Shown: positions 38,984 through 49,348, numbered from the stretch's first letter. The stretch is 64,000 nucleotides of DNA from Aquibacillus kalidii (GCF_014280935.1 NZ_JACLZI010000024.1:1-64000); one strand, 5' to 3'. Notes: generated by a model from the sequence alone, not told the origin. Made by a program: numbers and translations.

Positions 38984-39619
38984 TTATCTCTTTATACTAA
39001 TAGCAATTCCATCACCGATTGGTACGATGGTGGTTACATATTGGGGATGTTCCATTAACCACTTATTATAAGTAGTTATTTTATTAGCAATTTTGTTTAG
39101 ACGCTCCTTATCTGAATTAGGATTAGCAACTAACCCCTTGAACAACACATTATCAGAGATAATAACAGCATCGCTTGTTAACATGGTAGAATAAAGTTCA
39201 AAGAAGCGCTGATATTGACCTTTTGCAGCATCAATAAATAATAAATCATATGGGCCTTTTTCCTTTATCTCATTAGTTATATCCAATGCATCACCAAACA
39301 AAACATCAATATTTTGATCCTTATCCATTTTTTTTATATTTTGTACCGCTTCCTGGAACCGAGGTTCATCTCTTTCAACAGATACAATATGAGAAGTTGG
39401 ACTAGCTTCTAACATACGTAAAGCAGAATATCCAATTGCAGTACCTATTTCAAGTATTCTGCTTGGCTTATTGATACGAATTATTTGCATAAGAAAATCA
39501 ATGCCTAACGGTTCCATAATAGGAACATGATTTTCCCTTGCATATTTTTCTAATTGCTGCGCCCATTCCGGACTATTATTTCTAATATCTAATAAATAAT
39601 GATCGATTGTATTGTCCAA
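38984..39619 (-). CDS. trmR: tRNA 5-hydroxyuridine methyltransferase TrmR (YrrM)
   Basis: O-methyltransferase that converts 5-hydroxyuridine at tRNA position 34 to 5-methoxyuridine. SAM-binding ILEIGTAIGYSALRM near residue 55, then DLLFIDAAKGQY near 124, family features of class I catechol-type O-methyltransferases. 211 residues. TTG start with AAAGGAG about 11 bases upstream. Between mltG and udk as YrrM is in Bacillus subtilis. Confidence 0.88.
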   Translation of the reverse strand: MDNTIDHYLLDIRNNSPEWAQQLEKYARENHVPIMEPLGIDFLMQIIRINKPSRILEIGTAIGYSALRMLEASPTSHIVSVERDEPRFQEAVQNIKKMDKDQNIDVLFGDALDITNEIKEKGPYDLLFIDAAKGQYQRFFELYSTMLTSDAVIISDNVLFKGLVANPNSDKERLNKIANKITTYNKWLMEHPQYVTTIVPIGDGIAISIKR

Positions 39620-39659
39620 TTCTATTTGACTCCTTTCTATCCGGCAAAATCATAGAAAA

Positions 39660-39688
39660 GCAGGGAATAGATTATACTAATCCCCTGC
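39660..39688 (-). terminator. Weak hairpin after mltG
   Basis: GCAGGG / CCCTGC with a long AT-rich loop; on the minus strand CTTTTC follows. Probably a partial terminator. Confidence 0.4.
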
Positions 39689-39701
39689 CTACTATCCTAT
39701 A

Positions 39702-40889
39702 TTAGTCTCTATCTCTTAGGTACTTAGCAACTAATGCCTCGTGTTGATCATAGGTTTTAGCATAATAAATTTCACCATCGTCATCGTCTGCAATAAAGTA
39801 CATATAGTCTGTTTCTTCAGGCTCTAGTACAGAAGTTATAGAATTTTCTGCAAAGTTCGATATAGGACCTATCGGTAAACCAACATTTTGATAGGTATTA
39901 TAAGGCGAATCTGTTTCTAAATGTTTGTTATATACTCTATCAATATCTTCACCTAATGCATAAATGACCGTTGGATCAGTCTGTAGCATCATGTTATCTT
40001 CCAAACGATTATAAAATACGCCTGCGATGATTTTACGGTCTTCTTCCGATCTAGCTTCATTTTCCACGAGTGACGCCATAGTTAGCGCTTCATGAACTGT
40101 CCAATCTTTTTCATTTATTTGCTCTAAATATGGTGTGACGACTTCTTCTGTCTTTTTAAGCATTTCTTCCACAATTGTCTCTACACTTGGATTTTCTTTA
40201 TAAAATTGATAAGTCGCTGCAAATAGGTAGCCTTCTAATGGCGCACGAATCCCTTCTTCTAGGATCTCATCAGATAGAATGGATGGATATGCTTGAATTA
40301 GCTGCTCAATGTACGTTCGGTCATTCACTTTTTCCATGAATTCCTTTTTATCTACATTCGCATTTTCTTCATATATTGCAGCAATTTCCTCAATAGTTTT
40401 CCCTTCAGGAACGGTCACCCTGAGGACAGCTTCTTTCATTACGGTACCTGTTTGTAGTTTTTCCGTAATTTCACCTAGGGTCATAGATGGTGACAGGGTA
40501 TAATCTCCTGCTTGAAATTCGGCTGCATTATTAAACTTAATGTAAAAACGATAGATCATACTGTTATTTATAATGCCATTATCCTCTAGTATCGATGCAA
40601 TTTGCGATGTGGATGATCCTAGTGGAATGTTAATCTCAATCTTAGAGTCATCTTTTGAATCTACTGGTTCTAAAGCCGATCTAATATATAAATAGCCTGA
40701 GATTCCTCCTACAACAATAAATATTGTTAATAGGATCAGCACTATACTGACAATTTTTCTAACTATTCTAGCTTCTTCACCTCGTCGATCGACAAGTTCC
40801 TTATGAGACTTTTTGATATTTTCAAGTTTACTTGGTTTGTTTGTACCGTTATTTTTGTGATCCTTATTATTGTTATCCGACGTGGACAT
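39702..40889 (-). CDS. mltG: Endolytic transglycosylase MltG
   Basis: Membrane lytic transglycosylase proposed to cut nascent glycan strands and set their length. A cytoplasmic polar N-terminus, one membrane helix (about residues 46-68), a LysM-like part and the YceG domain with catalytic Glu in ASLVENEARSEEDRK (near residue 273) and FYNRL. Start at MSTSDNNNK because GGGGGA lies eight bases upstream; a longer frame would add 20 residues without support. 395 residues. Confidence 0.92.
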   Translation of the reverse strand: MSTSDNNNKDHKNNGTNKPSKLENIKKSHKELVDRRGEEARIVRKIVSIVLILLTIFIVVGGISGYLYIRSALEPVDSKDDSKIEINIPLGSSTSQIASILEDNGIINNSMIYRFYIKFNNAAEFQAGDYTLSPSMTLGEITEKLQTGTVMKEAVLRVTVPEGKTIEEIAAIYEENANVDKKEFMEKVNDRTYIEQLIQAYPSILSDEILEEGIRAPLEGYLFAATYQFYKENPSVETIVEEMLKKTEEVVTPYLEQINEKDWTVHEALTMASLVENEARSEEDRKIIAGVFYNRLEDNMMLQTDPTVIYALGEDIDRVYNKHLETDSPYNTYQNVGLPIGPISNFAENSITSVLEPEETDYMYFIADDDDGEIYYAKTYDQHEALVAKYLRDRD

Positions 40890-40994
40890 CAGGTATCCCC
40901 CTTCCATCCGGTATATTATACTACAAATATCGTCATAAATTCTAATCATTTTCCAAAAAAAGAGGAAGTCTTACTATTCAACTCCATTTAGCAG

Positions 40995-41145
40995 ACACAA
41001 TTAAGAAAAGCCCTAGAAGCCTTGCTCACTCCAGACAAGCTTTAAAACGAGCCTCAGCATGGCGGCCTCTGTCACATAAAGGCTCATCTTATGACCTACG
41101 GGAGGGAGGCCGTCCGGAGCTAGACATCTCTGATTTTTATACTTT
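40995..41145. repeat. GC-rich palindrome-containing segment
   Basis: Between mltG and yrzB lies a stretch clearly richer in G and C than the flanks, with GGCGGCCTC and GAGGCCGTC able to pair and AGCCTC/GAGGC blocks on either side. No reading frame with a start. It resembles an interspersed repeat or the remnant of a small mobile element; copy number cannot be judged from one window. Confidence 0.4.
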
Positions 41146-41161
41146 TTTATCTCATTTAAAA

Positions 41162-41188
41162 AACAACTCCCAGTTAATAGGAGTTGTT
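41162..41188 (-). terminator. Terminator of yrzB
   Basis: AACAACTCC / GGAGTTGTT with a nine-base loop, then TTTTTTA on the minus strand. Confidence 0.8.
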
Positions 41189-41205
41189 CTACTTTTTTTA
41201 CTAAC

Positions 41206-41490
41206 TTAGCTGTTTTCTTCTTCTTCTGTTAACGTATTAAGCATTTCCTCAACCATTTCCCACTCTTCATCTGATTCAATTTGAAACAGTGATAAATCAT
41301 CTTCGTTCGTTTGATCTTCGTAACGGAAAGCAAATACTTCTACTTCCTCATCATCTTTCTGGTCAGCAGGAACAACTGCTATATAAGAATGACCAGTTTC
41401 ATCAACGTCAAAAGAAAACAATACTTCAAATAAATGTTCCTCACCATTCTCATCAGGAATGATAATTCTCTCTTTTTCTTCTAATGGCAT
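41206..41490 (-). CDS. yrzB: DUF1292 protein (YrzB)
   Basis: 94-residue, strongly acidic cytoplasmic protein with the DUF1292 pattern (RIIIPDENGEEHLFEVLFSFDV, FAFRYE, DEEWEMVEEMLN). Function unknown. Always found with ruvX and the IreB-like gene in Bacillales; 16 bases separate it from ruvX. ATG with GGAGGCG. Confidence 0.9.
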   Translation of the reverse strand: MPLEEKERIIIPDENGEEHLFEVLFSFDVDETGHSYIAVVPADQKDDEEVEVFAFRYEDQTNEDDLSLFQIESDEEWEMVEEMLNTLTEEEENS

Positions 41491-41506
41491 TCTTTCGCCT
41501 CCAATT

Positions 41507-41923
41507 TTATTGTTTTGAGTCCAGAAAACCTTGTAGGATCATTACCGCAGCCATTTTATCAATAACTTTCTTCCTTTTTTTGCGACTAACATCCGCTTCT
41601 AACAATACCCTCTCTGCAGCCATTGTTGTTAGACGTTCGTCCCATAGTATCGTTTTTAAATGGAACTGAGTTTCTAAGTAGGTAGTGAAACGCTGCGATG
41701 CTTCCCCACGTTCCCCAATTGTCCCATTCATATTTTTTGGAAGGCCAACTACTGCTTGGTCTATTTCATGTTCCACAATAATCTTTCCTAGTTCTGCTTC
41801 TGCAGTACTATAATTTGGTTCTTGCCATCTTATAGTTGTCAATCCTTGTGCGGTCCAACCAAATGCATCGCTAATTGCTACTCCAATTGTTTTGGACCCA
41901 ACATCTAATCCTATTGTTTTCAT
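41507..41923 (-). CDS. ruvX: Holliday junction resolvase-like RuvX (YqgF/YrrK)
   Basis: RNase H-fold nuclease implicated in 16S rRNA 5' processing and possibly junction resolution. Active-site aspartates in [12 protein letters not shown], the Glu in DERLTT near residue 96, and [10 protein letters not shown] near 121. 138 residues. ATG with AAAGAGG. Starts two bases before the IreB-like gene stop. Confidence 0.94.
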   Translation of the reverse strand: MKTIGLDVGSKTIGVAISDAFGWTAQGLTTIRWQEPNYSTAEAELGKIIVEHEIDQAVVGLPKNMNGTIGERGEASQRFTTYLETQFHLKTILWDERLTTMAAERVLLEADVSRKKRKKVIDKMAAVMILQGFLDSKQ

Positions 41924-41924
41924 A

Positions 41925-42191
41925 TTACGCCTCTTTATGCTGATCTAAATAGAATTTTACTAATTCCTCGATAAGCTCATCCCGTTCAATTCTTCTAATT
42001 AAATTCCTTGCATCTTTATGACGAGGAATATAGGCTGGATCCCCAGATAATAAATACCCAACTATTTGATTGATGGGATTATATCCTTTTTCTTTTAATG
42101 CCTGATAAACCGTAAGCAATACTTGGTTTACATTTTCATCAAAGGGCTCGTCCGAAAAATTAAACTTCATTGTTTTGTCCATAGACCCCAT
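41925..42191 (-). CDS. IreB family regulatory phosphoprotein (YrzL)
   Basis: 88-residue protein of the UPF0297/IreB family. In Enterococcus IreB is a substrate of the Ser/Thr kinase IreK and affects cephalosporin resistance; the role in Bacillaceae is not defined. The conserved core FNQVLLTVY-like, [19 protein letters not shown] and [15 protein letters not shown] is intact. ATG with GGGGGTG; an internal ATG three codons later is less well placed. In the alaS-yrzL-ruvX-yrzB group. Confidence 0.92.
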   Translation of the reverse strand: MGSMDKTMKFNFSDEPFDENVNQVLLTVYQALKEKGYNPINQIVGYLLSGDPAYIPRHKDARNLIRRIERDELIEELVKFYLDQHKEA

Positions 42192-42272
42192 GAAAACACC
42201 CCCATTTTCCTATTACCGAATCTTAATTGATTACATTTTCTATTATATCGTTTAATGGTAGTGTATGACAAA

Positions 42273-44909
42273 CTAGGAATTGGATTCCACGTAAGTTTCT
42301 GTATATTTTAGTGCTTCTGATAGTTTTTCTGGGTCCTTACCACCAGCTTGGGCCATGTCAGGTCGGCCACCACCGCCACCACCACAAATCTTAGCAGTTT
42401 CCTTAATAAGATTCCCTGCGTGGAAGCCTTTCTCAATTAAATCCTTGGAAACCCCTGCAATTAGTTGTACTTTGCCATTATTTACAGAGCCAAGTAAAAT
42501 TATACCAGAGCCAAGCTTTTGTTTTAACTCATCAACCATAGTTCTTAGTTGATTTGCATCTTGTACATCCACTTGTTGTGCCAAAATAGATATACCATTT
42601 ACTTCTTTCACACTATCAGTTAGAGAGGAGGCTTCTAAATTTGATATTTTTGCACTAAGTGATTCTTTTTCGCGCTGAACATCCTTCATCTCTTGGAATA
42701 AAGCCTCAATTCTAGTTGGAACCTTATCTTCCGCTACTTTTAACAGTTGCGCTGAAGCGTGCAATACTTGATGTTTTCCGCTTAAATAATCGTAAGCACC
42801 CTTACCTGTAGTAGCTTCAATTCTTCTAGTGCCCGCACCTATACCTGATTCAGAGATAATTTTAAATAATCCTATTTCAGCAGAATTTTGGACATGGCAT
42901 CCCCCACATAACTCAATGCTATAGTCTCCTACCTTGACAACTCTAACAATGTCTCCATATTTCTCTCCGAATAATGCCATCGCACCCATTTCTCTTGCTT
43001 CTGCTAATTTATGATTATTAATAGATACAGGGATCGTTTCCCATATCTTTTCATTCACCTTCGTTTCAATTCTGGTAAGCTCTTCCTCCGTTATAGCTCC
43101 AAAATGGGAGAAATCAAAACGTAGTCTATCTTTTGCAACTAGTGAGCCTGCCTGATTTACATGTTCACCTAAGACATCTTTCAATGCCTGGTGTAAAAGG
43201 TGGGTTGCTGTATGGTTCTTAACAACATAAGCACGTGATACGCTATCGACTTCAGCTTTGACCTTATCTCCTTTATGGAGTGTCCCTTCTTTTACCGTGA
43301 TGCGGTGTAGATTTTGTCCTTTTGGAGCTTTTTGAACGTTTTCCACAAATGCTTTACTTGAATCTGTATAAATCCAGCCATTATCTGCAATTTGTCCACC
43401 ACTTTCAGCGTAGAAAGGTGTTTCGCTAAGAATTATTAATGCTTCCTCTCCTGCTTTAATAGACTCTACTATTTCTTTGTTTTGGACAATCTCTAAAATA
43501 CTAGCATTAGCCTTTAACGTATCATACCCAACAAAAGAGCTTTCTACTTCAATTTGACTTAAAACACCGTCTTGAACTTGCATAGAGTCTACTTTTTGAC
43601 GAGCATTACGAGCACGTTCTCGTTGTTTCTTCATCTCTTCTTCAAAACCAGGCTCATCCATTTCGAAGCCCGCTTCCTCCACGTACTCTTGTGTTAACTC
43701 TTTTGGGAATCCGTACGTATCGTACAGTCTAAAGATTTCTGTACCTGGGAATACATTACTACCTTTTTGCTTTTCATTCTCCATAATATCAGAAAGAATA
43801 GATAGTCCTTCATGTAGTGTTTCATGGAATCGATCTTCCTCGGTTTTAATTACATTTTGAATAAACGCTTCTTTATTTTTCACTTCTGGATAGAAAGCTT
43901 TCATTATACTCCCTACCGTAGGAACCAACTGATGCATAAATGGTTTCTCTATACCAATTTGTTTAGCGTATCTTACAGCTCGGCGTAACAACCTTCTAAG
44001 TACATAGCCTCGGCCCTCGTTTGAAGGCAAGGCACCGTCACTAATTGCAAAGGTTACAGTTCGAACATGATCAGCAATTACTTTAAAAGCAACATCGGAA
44101 TCTATATGCTCTCCGTATTTCACGTTCGCTAGATCCTCTGTCTTTTTAATAATAGGTAAGAATAGATCTGTTTCAAAATTAGTTCGAGTATCTTGAATTA
44201 CTGAAACCATTCTTTCAAGACCCATCCCTGTATCAATGTTCTGTTTTGGTAATGCTGTATAAGTATCATCTGGGTTATGGTTAAACTGAGAAAATACTAG
44301 GTTCCAAATTTCTAAATACCTTTCATTCTCCCCACCTGGGTATAGTTCAGGATCAGACGAATCGTTTCCATATTCCTCACCACGGTCATAGAAAATCTCT
44401 GTATTTGGACCACTTGGACCTTCTCCAATATCCCAAAAGTTTTCCTCGAGACGAATGATTCGTTCTTCAGGAACATTCATTTTATCACGCCATAGTTTAT
44501 ATGCTTCTTCATCCTCAGGGTGGACTGTAACCGATAGTTTTTCTTTGTCAAATCCAATCCACTTATCACTTGTTAGGAATTCCCATGCCCATTCAATTGC
44601 TTCTTCCTTAAAGTAATCTCCAATAGAAAAGTTCCCAAGCATCTCAAAAAAGGTATGGTGTCTAGCTGTATAGCCAACATTTTCAATATCGTTGGTACGA
44701 ATTGACTTTTGGGCATTTACTATTCGAGGATTATCAGGTATAACACGGCCATCAAAATATTTCTTTAAAGTAGCAACACCACTATTAATCCAAAGTAAAG
44801 TTGGGTCTTCGTGCGGAACAAGAGATGCACTTGGTTCGACCCTGTGTCCTTTTTCTTTAAAAAAGTCTAAATACATTTGTCGCACTTCTGCTGATGATAA
44901 TTTCTTCAT
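42273..44909 (-). CDS. alaS: Alanyl-tRNA synthetase
   Basis: Charges tRNA-Ala and edits Ser/Gly errors. Class II catalytic core at the N-terminus, then the editing domain with HTATHLLHQ (near residue 565) and CGGCH (near 668) as zinc ligands, and a C-terminal DHHA1/C-Ala domain with a Gly-rich [15 protein letters not shown]. 878 residues is full length. ATG with AGGAGGT. Expression is governed by the Ala-specific T-box leader just upstream. Confidence 0.97.
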   Translation of the reverse strand: MKKLSSAEVRQMYLDFFKEKGHRVEPSASLVPHEDPTLLWINSGVATLKKYFDGRVIPDNPRIVNAQKSIRTNDIENVGYTARHHTFFEMLGNFSIGDYFKEEAIEWAWEFLTSDKWIGFDKEKLSVTVHPEDEEAYKLWRDKMNVPEERIIRLEENFWDIGEGPSGPNTEIFYDRGEEYGNDSSDPELYPGGENERYLEIWNLVFSQFNHNPDDTYTALPKQNIDTGMGLERMVSVIQDTRTNFETDLFLPIIKKTEDLANVKYGEHIDSDVAFKVIADHVRTVTFAISDGALPSNEGRGYVLRRLLRRAVRYAKQIGIEKPFMHQLVPTVGSIMKAFYPEVKNKEAFIQNVIKTEEDRFHETLHEGLSILSDIMENEKQKGSNVFPGTEIFRLYDTYGFPKELTQEYVEEAGFEMDEPGFEEEMKKQRERARNARQKVDSMQVQDGVLSQIEVESSFVGYDTLKANASILEIVQNKEIVESIKAGEEALIILSETPFYAESGGQIADNGWIYTDSSKAFVENVQKAPKGQNLHRITVKEGTLHKGDKVKAEVDSVSRAYVVKNHTATHLLHQALKDVLGEHVNQAGSLVAKDRLRFDFSHFGAITEEELTRIETKVNEKIWETIPVSINNHKLAEAREMGAMALFGEKYGDIVRVVKVGDYSIELCGGCHVQNSAEIGLFKIISESGIGAGTRRIEATTGKGAYDYLSGKHQVLHASAQLLKVAEDKVPTRIEALFQEMKDVQREKESLSAKISNLEASSLTDSVKEVNGISILAQQVDVQDANQLRTMVDELKQKLGSGIILLGSVNNGKVQLIAGVSKDLIEKGFHAGNLIKETAKICGGGGGGRPDMAQAGGKDPEKLSEALKYTETYVESNS

Positions 44910-44996
44910 CTTTTAACCTCCTATGTACATGGAATTAGGATATACGTAGAAAAACGTAAATATTCTCTGAGTCTTTATTAAAAGATAGTATTAAAA

Positions 44997-45272
44997 AACT
45001 CCCGTTCTGCTAATTAATTAGCAGGGACGAGAGTTAAATTCGCGGTACCACCCTGATTATAAACGAGCAGGTTGCCCATTTATCACCTTCATAACGCTTT
45101 TAACGGTGCGCGACCGGCGGCCTTTTAAAAACCGCACTCAGAACTAGCTTCCATGATCCTTCATTTAGAATTTCTCACAGCCAAGGAAATTCCTCTCTTA
45201 CCAAGCACTAAAGCTTGTAAATGGTCTATCATGTACTCATGATCCTCTACGTATTACTATAATCTACTATGC
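44997..45272 (-). promoter_or_regulatory. T-box leader of alaS (Ala specifier GCU)
   Basis: Transcribed leader that reads uncharged tRNA-Ala. The T-box AGGGTGGTACCGCG is at 45054-45041 (minus). Its TGGT would pair with the ACCA end of tRNA-Ala. The specifier GCU followed by A lies at 45148-45146 in the Stem I region. A terminator stem (AACTCTCGTCCCTGCT against AGCAGAACGGGAGTT) followed by TTTTTTA closes the leader at 44997-45035. Confidence 0.93.
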
Positions 45273-45278
45273 TTCGAT

Positions 45279-45307
45279 ATTATAGATAACATTTATCTAT
45301 CTGTCAA
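45279..45307 (-). promoter_or_regulatory. Consensus SigA promoter of alaS
   Basis: TTGACA, 17 bases, TATAAT on the minus strand: a perfect match to the vegetative consensus. The -35 box overlaps the stop codon of the AI-2E-type transporter gene. Confidence 0.9.
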
Positions 45308-46371
45308 TGATCACCTCGAAAAGTTCTAGTATGCATGACAAGCACTTTAACAATAGTTAGTACAGGAACTGCAATAATCATTCCAATTATCCCTCCAAGT
45401 TCGCCACCAACAAGCAGGGCAAGAATTATTAGTATTGGATGGATATTAATACTTTTACCGACAATAAAAGGAGATAATAAGTTCCCCTCAATGATCTGAA
45501 CAACAAATACTCCTAGGATTACATAGATGACCATTTTCATCGAAATGGTAAACCCTATAATAATAGCTGGGACAGATCCAAGTATTGGTCCAAAATAGGG
45601 GATTATATTAGTCACTCCCATTAAGATTGCTAGTAGTAAAGGGTATTTCATGCCGATTAACCATAGAATCCCATATGAAGTCAATGCTACAAAAAAACAA
45701 ACTAACAATTGTCCTCTTATATAATTGCCCAAGCTTTTATCAATTTCAATTGCTAGTTCTGTTCCCTTTTCCTGATACCTTTTAGGTGTTAATTTCCATA
45801 AGGTAGACTTTATTAACTTAAAGTCCTTCAGCATGTAAAACACGAGTACTGGTATAACCGCGACTATGACCACAACATCCATTAATTTTGTAACTTGCTT
45901 TACACTGTTTGTTAAAAATGTACTGACCATTTCTTGGACTTCATGAAAAAATTCATCTAACTGATCATGAAAAGTCTCTGGCAAGAAAGAAGTACTTTCA
46001 TACAAATCATAAATTAGGCTACGATATTTATCGATTAAAAATGGTAAGTTCTGATTCAAATCCTTCAACTGTTCAATTAGGACCGGATATGTCTTATAGG
46101 ATAAGTAACCAATCCCACCAAAAAATAACAGGTAAATCCCAATAATAGCTAGCCATCTAGGATAATTGAAGTCATGTAATTTTTCAACAATTGGATGTAG
46201 TAAATAAGCAATTAACCCCGCAATTAGGAACGGTGTCAAAATCCTCATGATAACCGAAAAAATACTAGTCATAAATGGGAATAATAGGGTTAACAAATAA
46301 ACAAATAGAAAAGATAGAATTCCTAATAGTACCCAAAACAAATACTTTCTTGCTTTATTCTGATCGAACAT
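45304..46371 (-). CDS. AI-2E family transporter (YrrI)
   Basis: 355-residue polytopic membrane protein of the PF01594 family with about seven or eight hydrophobic helices; the C-terminal GNLLSPFIVGKSINIHPILI and GGELGGIIGMIIAVPVL are family motifs. Substrate unknown: members include autoinducer exporters and Na+/H+ antiporters, and neither is shown by this sequence. ATG with GGGAGAG. Lies before alaS as YrrI does in many Bacillaceae. Confidence 0.88.
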   Translation of the reverse strand: MFDQNKARKYLFWVLLGILSFLFVYLLTLLFPFMTSIFSVIMRILTPFLIAGLIAYLLHPIVEKLHDFNYPRWLAIIGIYLLFFGGIGYLSYKTYPVLIEQLKDLNQNLPFLIDKYRSLIYDLYESTSFLPETFHDQLDEFFHEVQEMVSTFLTNSVKQVTKLMDVVVIVAVIPVLVFYMLKDFKLIKSTLWKLTPKRYQEKGTELAIEIDKSLGNYIRGQLLVCFFVALTSYGILWLIGMKYPLLLAILMGVTNIIPYFGPILGSVPAIIIGFTISMKMVIYVILGVFVVQIIEGNLLSPFIVGKSINIHPILIILALLVGGELGGIIGMIIAVPVLTIVKVLVMHTRTFRGDH

Positions 46372-46430
46372 TGATGTATATCTCTCCCAACCTTAGTAAA
46401 ATACTGCAATAATGGTAGTATGCCAAAGAG

Positions 46431-46463
46431 GAACCCTTGCCATTTAAACGTCGACAAGGGTTC
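46431..46463 (-). terminator. Hairpin after the zinc-ribbon gene
   Basis: GAACCCTTG / CAAGGGTTC with a 15-base loop between two minus-strand genes. The T-run on the minus strand is weak. Confidence 0.5.
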
Positions 46464-46489
46464 TTTCTGTTAACTATTATTTACTAGAG

Positions 46490-46678
46490 TTATAGTTGAA
46501 ATCTCCGTTCATCTTCAGAAAACAGATCATTTAAAGAACTTAGTGATCCATCCTGTTCTACTTGGTGCACATCCAATACGCCATTAATGGCAGATAATTC
46601 TATAAAACAATTCCAACAATAGAATTGCTGATTTCCGATCTTACCTATATTGTTTCCTTTGCAATTCGGGCAATGCAT
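46490..46678 (-). CDS. Small zinc-ribbon protein
   Basis: 62-residue protein with two CxxC pairs (CPNC at residue 3 and CWNC near 22) expected to bind one zinc ion, followed by a segment ending DGSLSSLNDLFSEDE. The same arrangement occurs in a conserved, uncharacterised Bacillales protein (YrzR-like). Partner and role unknown. ATG; ribosome binding site AAGGAG in the upstream flank. Confidence 0.8.
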   Translation of the reverse strand: MHCPNCKGNNIGKIGNQQFYCWNCFIELSAINGVLDVHQVEQDGSLSSLNDLFSEDERRFQL

Positions 46679-46963
46679 AATTTAGCAACTCCTTGACGTT
46701 TCATAAAGTATACTAGAAGTATGGCCCGAATCACTAGATTTTATACGAACTAATTAATTTTAGCTAAAAACTCTTCACATACTGTCGACAAGGGCTGTTT
46801 CCTGGCTTTCTTAAAGAAAAGAAGCCATAGGAAAAAGAAGAAGAAACAAAAACGGTACCTCTTCTCTTTGCTTTCCTTCTAGTCTATCTTGCCAAGGAAG
46901 ACTATGCTTATTTCTACTCTCGATACTAAACTAATTGCATAAATACACTCACAAAAAAGTATA
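46679..46963. other. Intergenic region recD2 to zinc-ribbon gene
   Basis: 285 bases without a supported gene. It contains an imperfect hairpin (TTTCCTGGCTT against AAGCCATAGGAAA, 46798-46834) and a purine-rich stretch after it. No T-box, terminator with U-tract or reading frame with a good start. Confidence 0.5.
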
Positions 46964-49318
46964 TTACAAAAAGTCGTACGGAGATAATTCTTCTCCTTCA
47001 TCATCTTCTTCGGGTTTTAACTCATCAGCTTCAAGAGAAGGTTGTTTTTCTGTTGTCCCTTTTAACAGTTCTGTTAATTGTTCCTTTAACGAAGTATAAC
47101 GACGATTGGTATCTTCTTCCCCAATCCCTTGGAGAAAGGCACGCTTATCCCCACACAATACTAACGATTTTTTTGATCTAGTAATAGCAGTGTACAATAG
47201 ATTTTTACGCAGCATTCTTCGGTAACCATGGACAACTGGTAATACCACAATAGGGAATTCGCTTCCTTGCGATTTATGTATCGAAGTACAATAAGCGTGC
47301 ATTAAATTGTTCAGATCTTTACGTTGGTAAGCAACTTCCTTCTCGTCAAATAATACAACGACTTGTTCACCTTCACCACTGCCCTCATCTTCCTCAAAGA
47401 TGGCTGTGATTTCCCCGATATCACCGTTGTAAACACCGTCCTCCGGTTGGTTAACAAGTTGAATTACTTTATCTCCAGTTCGGAATATGAAATCCCTTGT
47501 TCTAATTTCACGCCGTTGGTTACTTTTAGGATTAACGATTTTTTGAATTTCTTGATTAATTTGATGTATTCCGGCTTGTGTTCGATACATGGGTGCTAGT
47601 ACTTGAATGTCTCTTAAGTCGACTCCCTTTTCATGAGCTCTTTTTACAATTTGGATCACGATATCTACTACTTGATGTTCCCGACATTCTAGAAAATTAA
47701 AGTCAGATTCCTTTGTTAAGGAATTAATGGTACATTCATTACGCTTGATTTCATGAGCTAATTGAATTATTTTTGATCCTTCCTTTTGACGATACACTTC
47801 TTCTAGTTTTACAGAAGGAATCAGATCACTTTTTAACAAGTCTGCTAATACTTGTCCAGGTCCTACAGAAGGTAATTGATCCTCATCCCCTACCATTAGC
47901 ACCTGCATGTCACTTGGGATTGCTTGAAACAATTGATAAGCCAACCAGATATCTACCATCGAAAACTCATCAATGACAATTAATTTTCCAGCTAAAGGGT
48001 TGTTCTCATTCTTCTCAAATGTTTCATGACCGTTCCAGCCAAGTAAGCGATGAATTGTAACAGCAGGTAGACCGGTTGATTCGGTTATACGTTTTGCTGC
48101 TCTTCCAGTGGGGGCTGTTAAAATAAAAGGATACGGCTGATCATTATCATAATCATCTGGGTTCAGTGAAAGGCTATGAATATGGCTATAGGCCTTAATA
48201 ATGCCCTTTATTACAGTTGTTTTTCCAGTACCTGGTCCACCTGTTAAAATCATAACTTTAGAACCTAATGCTTTTTTTATCGCATTAAATTGTTCTTTCC
48301 CATAACTTAATGATTCCTCTTCTTCAATGGAACCAACAATTTTTAGTAATTCTGCATCATCTACTTGTTCCATGTTTTCTTTATCAACTATCCGTTTAAC
48401 TTGCGTACAGAAACCACTTTCCGAATAATATAAAGACGGTAAATAAACCCTCGAATCGACAATAATTAGTTTCTTTTGTTTATTCAATTCCATTATTTCT
48501 CGGGAAATATCATCAAACGACACCTGTGACAAATTTCCACCAATTAATTCGTCAACTGCAATCAAATGCTGTTTTAAAGGTAAATAAACATGTCCATCTT
48601 GTGTACTATTCTGCAATGTATAAATACACGCAGCCTGAATTCTACTAGAATGATTCATCGGCAGATTGTTCTGTCGAGCAACTTCATCAGCCCGAAGGAA
48701 TCCAAACCCTTCTATATCAAATACATATTGGTAAGGATCCCGCTCCAATACCTGCAACGCTTCTTGTTTATAAACACCGTATATTTTTTGGGCCATTTTC
48801 AGTCCGAATCCATATTTTGAGAGACTAATTACAACATGTTCAAACCCTTGATGTTCCTGTAAATCTTGTCGAAGCTGACTAGCCTTTTCCTTATTTACAC
48901 CCGGGATTCCTTCCAAAGCATCTTCGTGATTTAATATTTTTGTAATGGCACCTTCACCTAAATGATCGATTATCTTTTGGGCTGTTTTTTTACCAATACC
49001 ATAGAACAAATCACTAGACAAATAGGCTACGAGGCCATCTATTGTCGTAGGTACAAAGCGTTGATAGCTTTCTACTTGATATTGTCTTCCAAACTTCTTA
49101 TGTTCCACAAATCCTCCCCGAAAAACATATGTTTCTCCAGGGTCTAGTTTTGAGAAATATCCTTTAATGACCATTTCCTTATCATCTATTTGTTCATTTG
49201 TTTCAAGAACCTTTATCTTAGCAATGGAAAAATGCTCAACTTCATTTTCAAAAATAGTATGAATTAATTCGCCTTTTATATAGTTTTGCTCTTCTATCGT
49301 TTGATATTCTTCCATCAC
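46964..49318 (-). CDS. recD2: RecD-like DNA helicase RecD2
   Basis: SF1B 5'-3' helicase acting in replication-fork restart and repair, independent of RecBC. A long N-terminal region with helix-hairpin-helix repeats (LFYGIGKKTAQKIIDHLGEG, LEGIPGVNKEKA) precedes the helicase core with Walker A GGPGTGKTTV near residue 356, Walker B VIDEFSMVD and the C-terminal CTSIHKSQGSEFPIV and YTAITRSKK motifs. 784 residues. GTG or adjacent ATG start after AAGGAG. Confidence 0.94.
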   Translation of the reverse strand: MMEEYQTIEEQNYIKGELIHTIFENEVEHFSIAKIKVLETNEQIDDKEMVIKGYFSKLDPGETYVFRGGFVEHKKFGRQYQVESYQRFVPTTIDGLVAYLSSDLFYGIGKKTAQKIIDHLGEGAITKILNHEDALEGIPGVNKEKASQLRQDLQEHQGFEHVVISLSKYGFGLKMAQKIYGVYKQEALQVLERDPYQYVFDIEGFGFLRADEVARQNNLPMNHSSRIQAACIYTLQNSTQDGHVYLPLKQHLIAVDELIGGNLSQVSFDDISREIMELNKQKKLIIVDSRVYLPSLYYSESGFCTQVKRIVDKENMEQVDDAELLKIVGSIEEEESLSYGKEQFNAIKKALGSKVMILTGGPGTGKTTVIKGIIKAYSHIHSLSLNPDDYDNDQPYPFILTAPTGRAAKRITESTGLPAVTIHRLLGWNGHETFEKNENNPLAGKLIVIDEFSMVDIWLAYQLFQAIPSDMQVLMVGDEDQLPSVGPGQVLADLLKSDLIPSVKLEEVYRQKEGSKIIQLAHEIKRNECTINSLTKESDFNFLECREHQVVDIVIQIVKRAHEKGVDLRDIQVLAPMYRTQAGIHQINQEIQKIVNPKSNQRREIRTRDFIFRTGDKVIQLVNQPEDGVYNGDIGEITAIFEEDEGSGEGEQVVVLFDEKEVAYQRKDLNNLMHAYCTSIHKSQGSEFPIVVLPVVHGYRRMLRKNLLYTAITRSKKSLVLCGDKRAFLQGIGEEDTNRRYTSLKEQLTELLKGTTEKQPSLEADELKPEEDDEGEELSPYDFL

Positions 49319-49348
49319 TATTGGCTCTCCTTTTGCTGATTAATCGTT

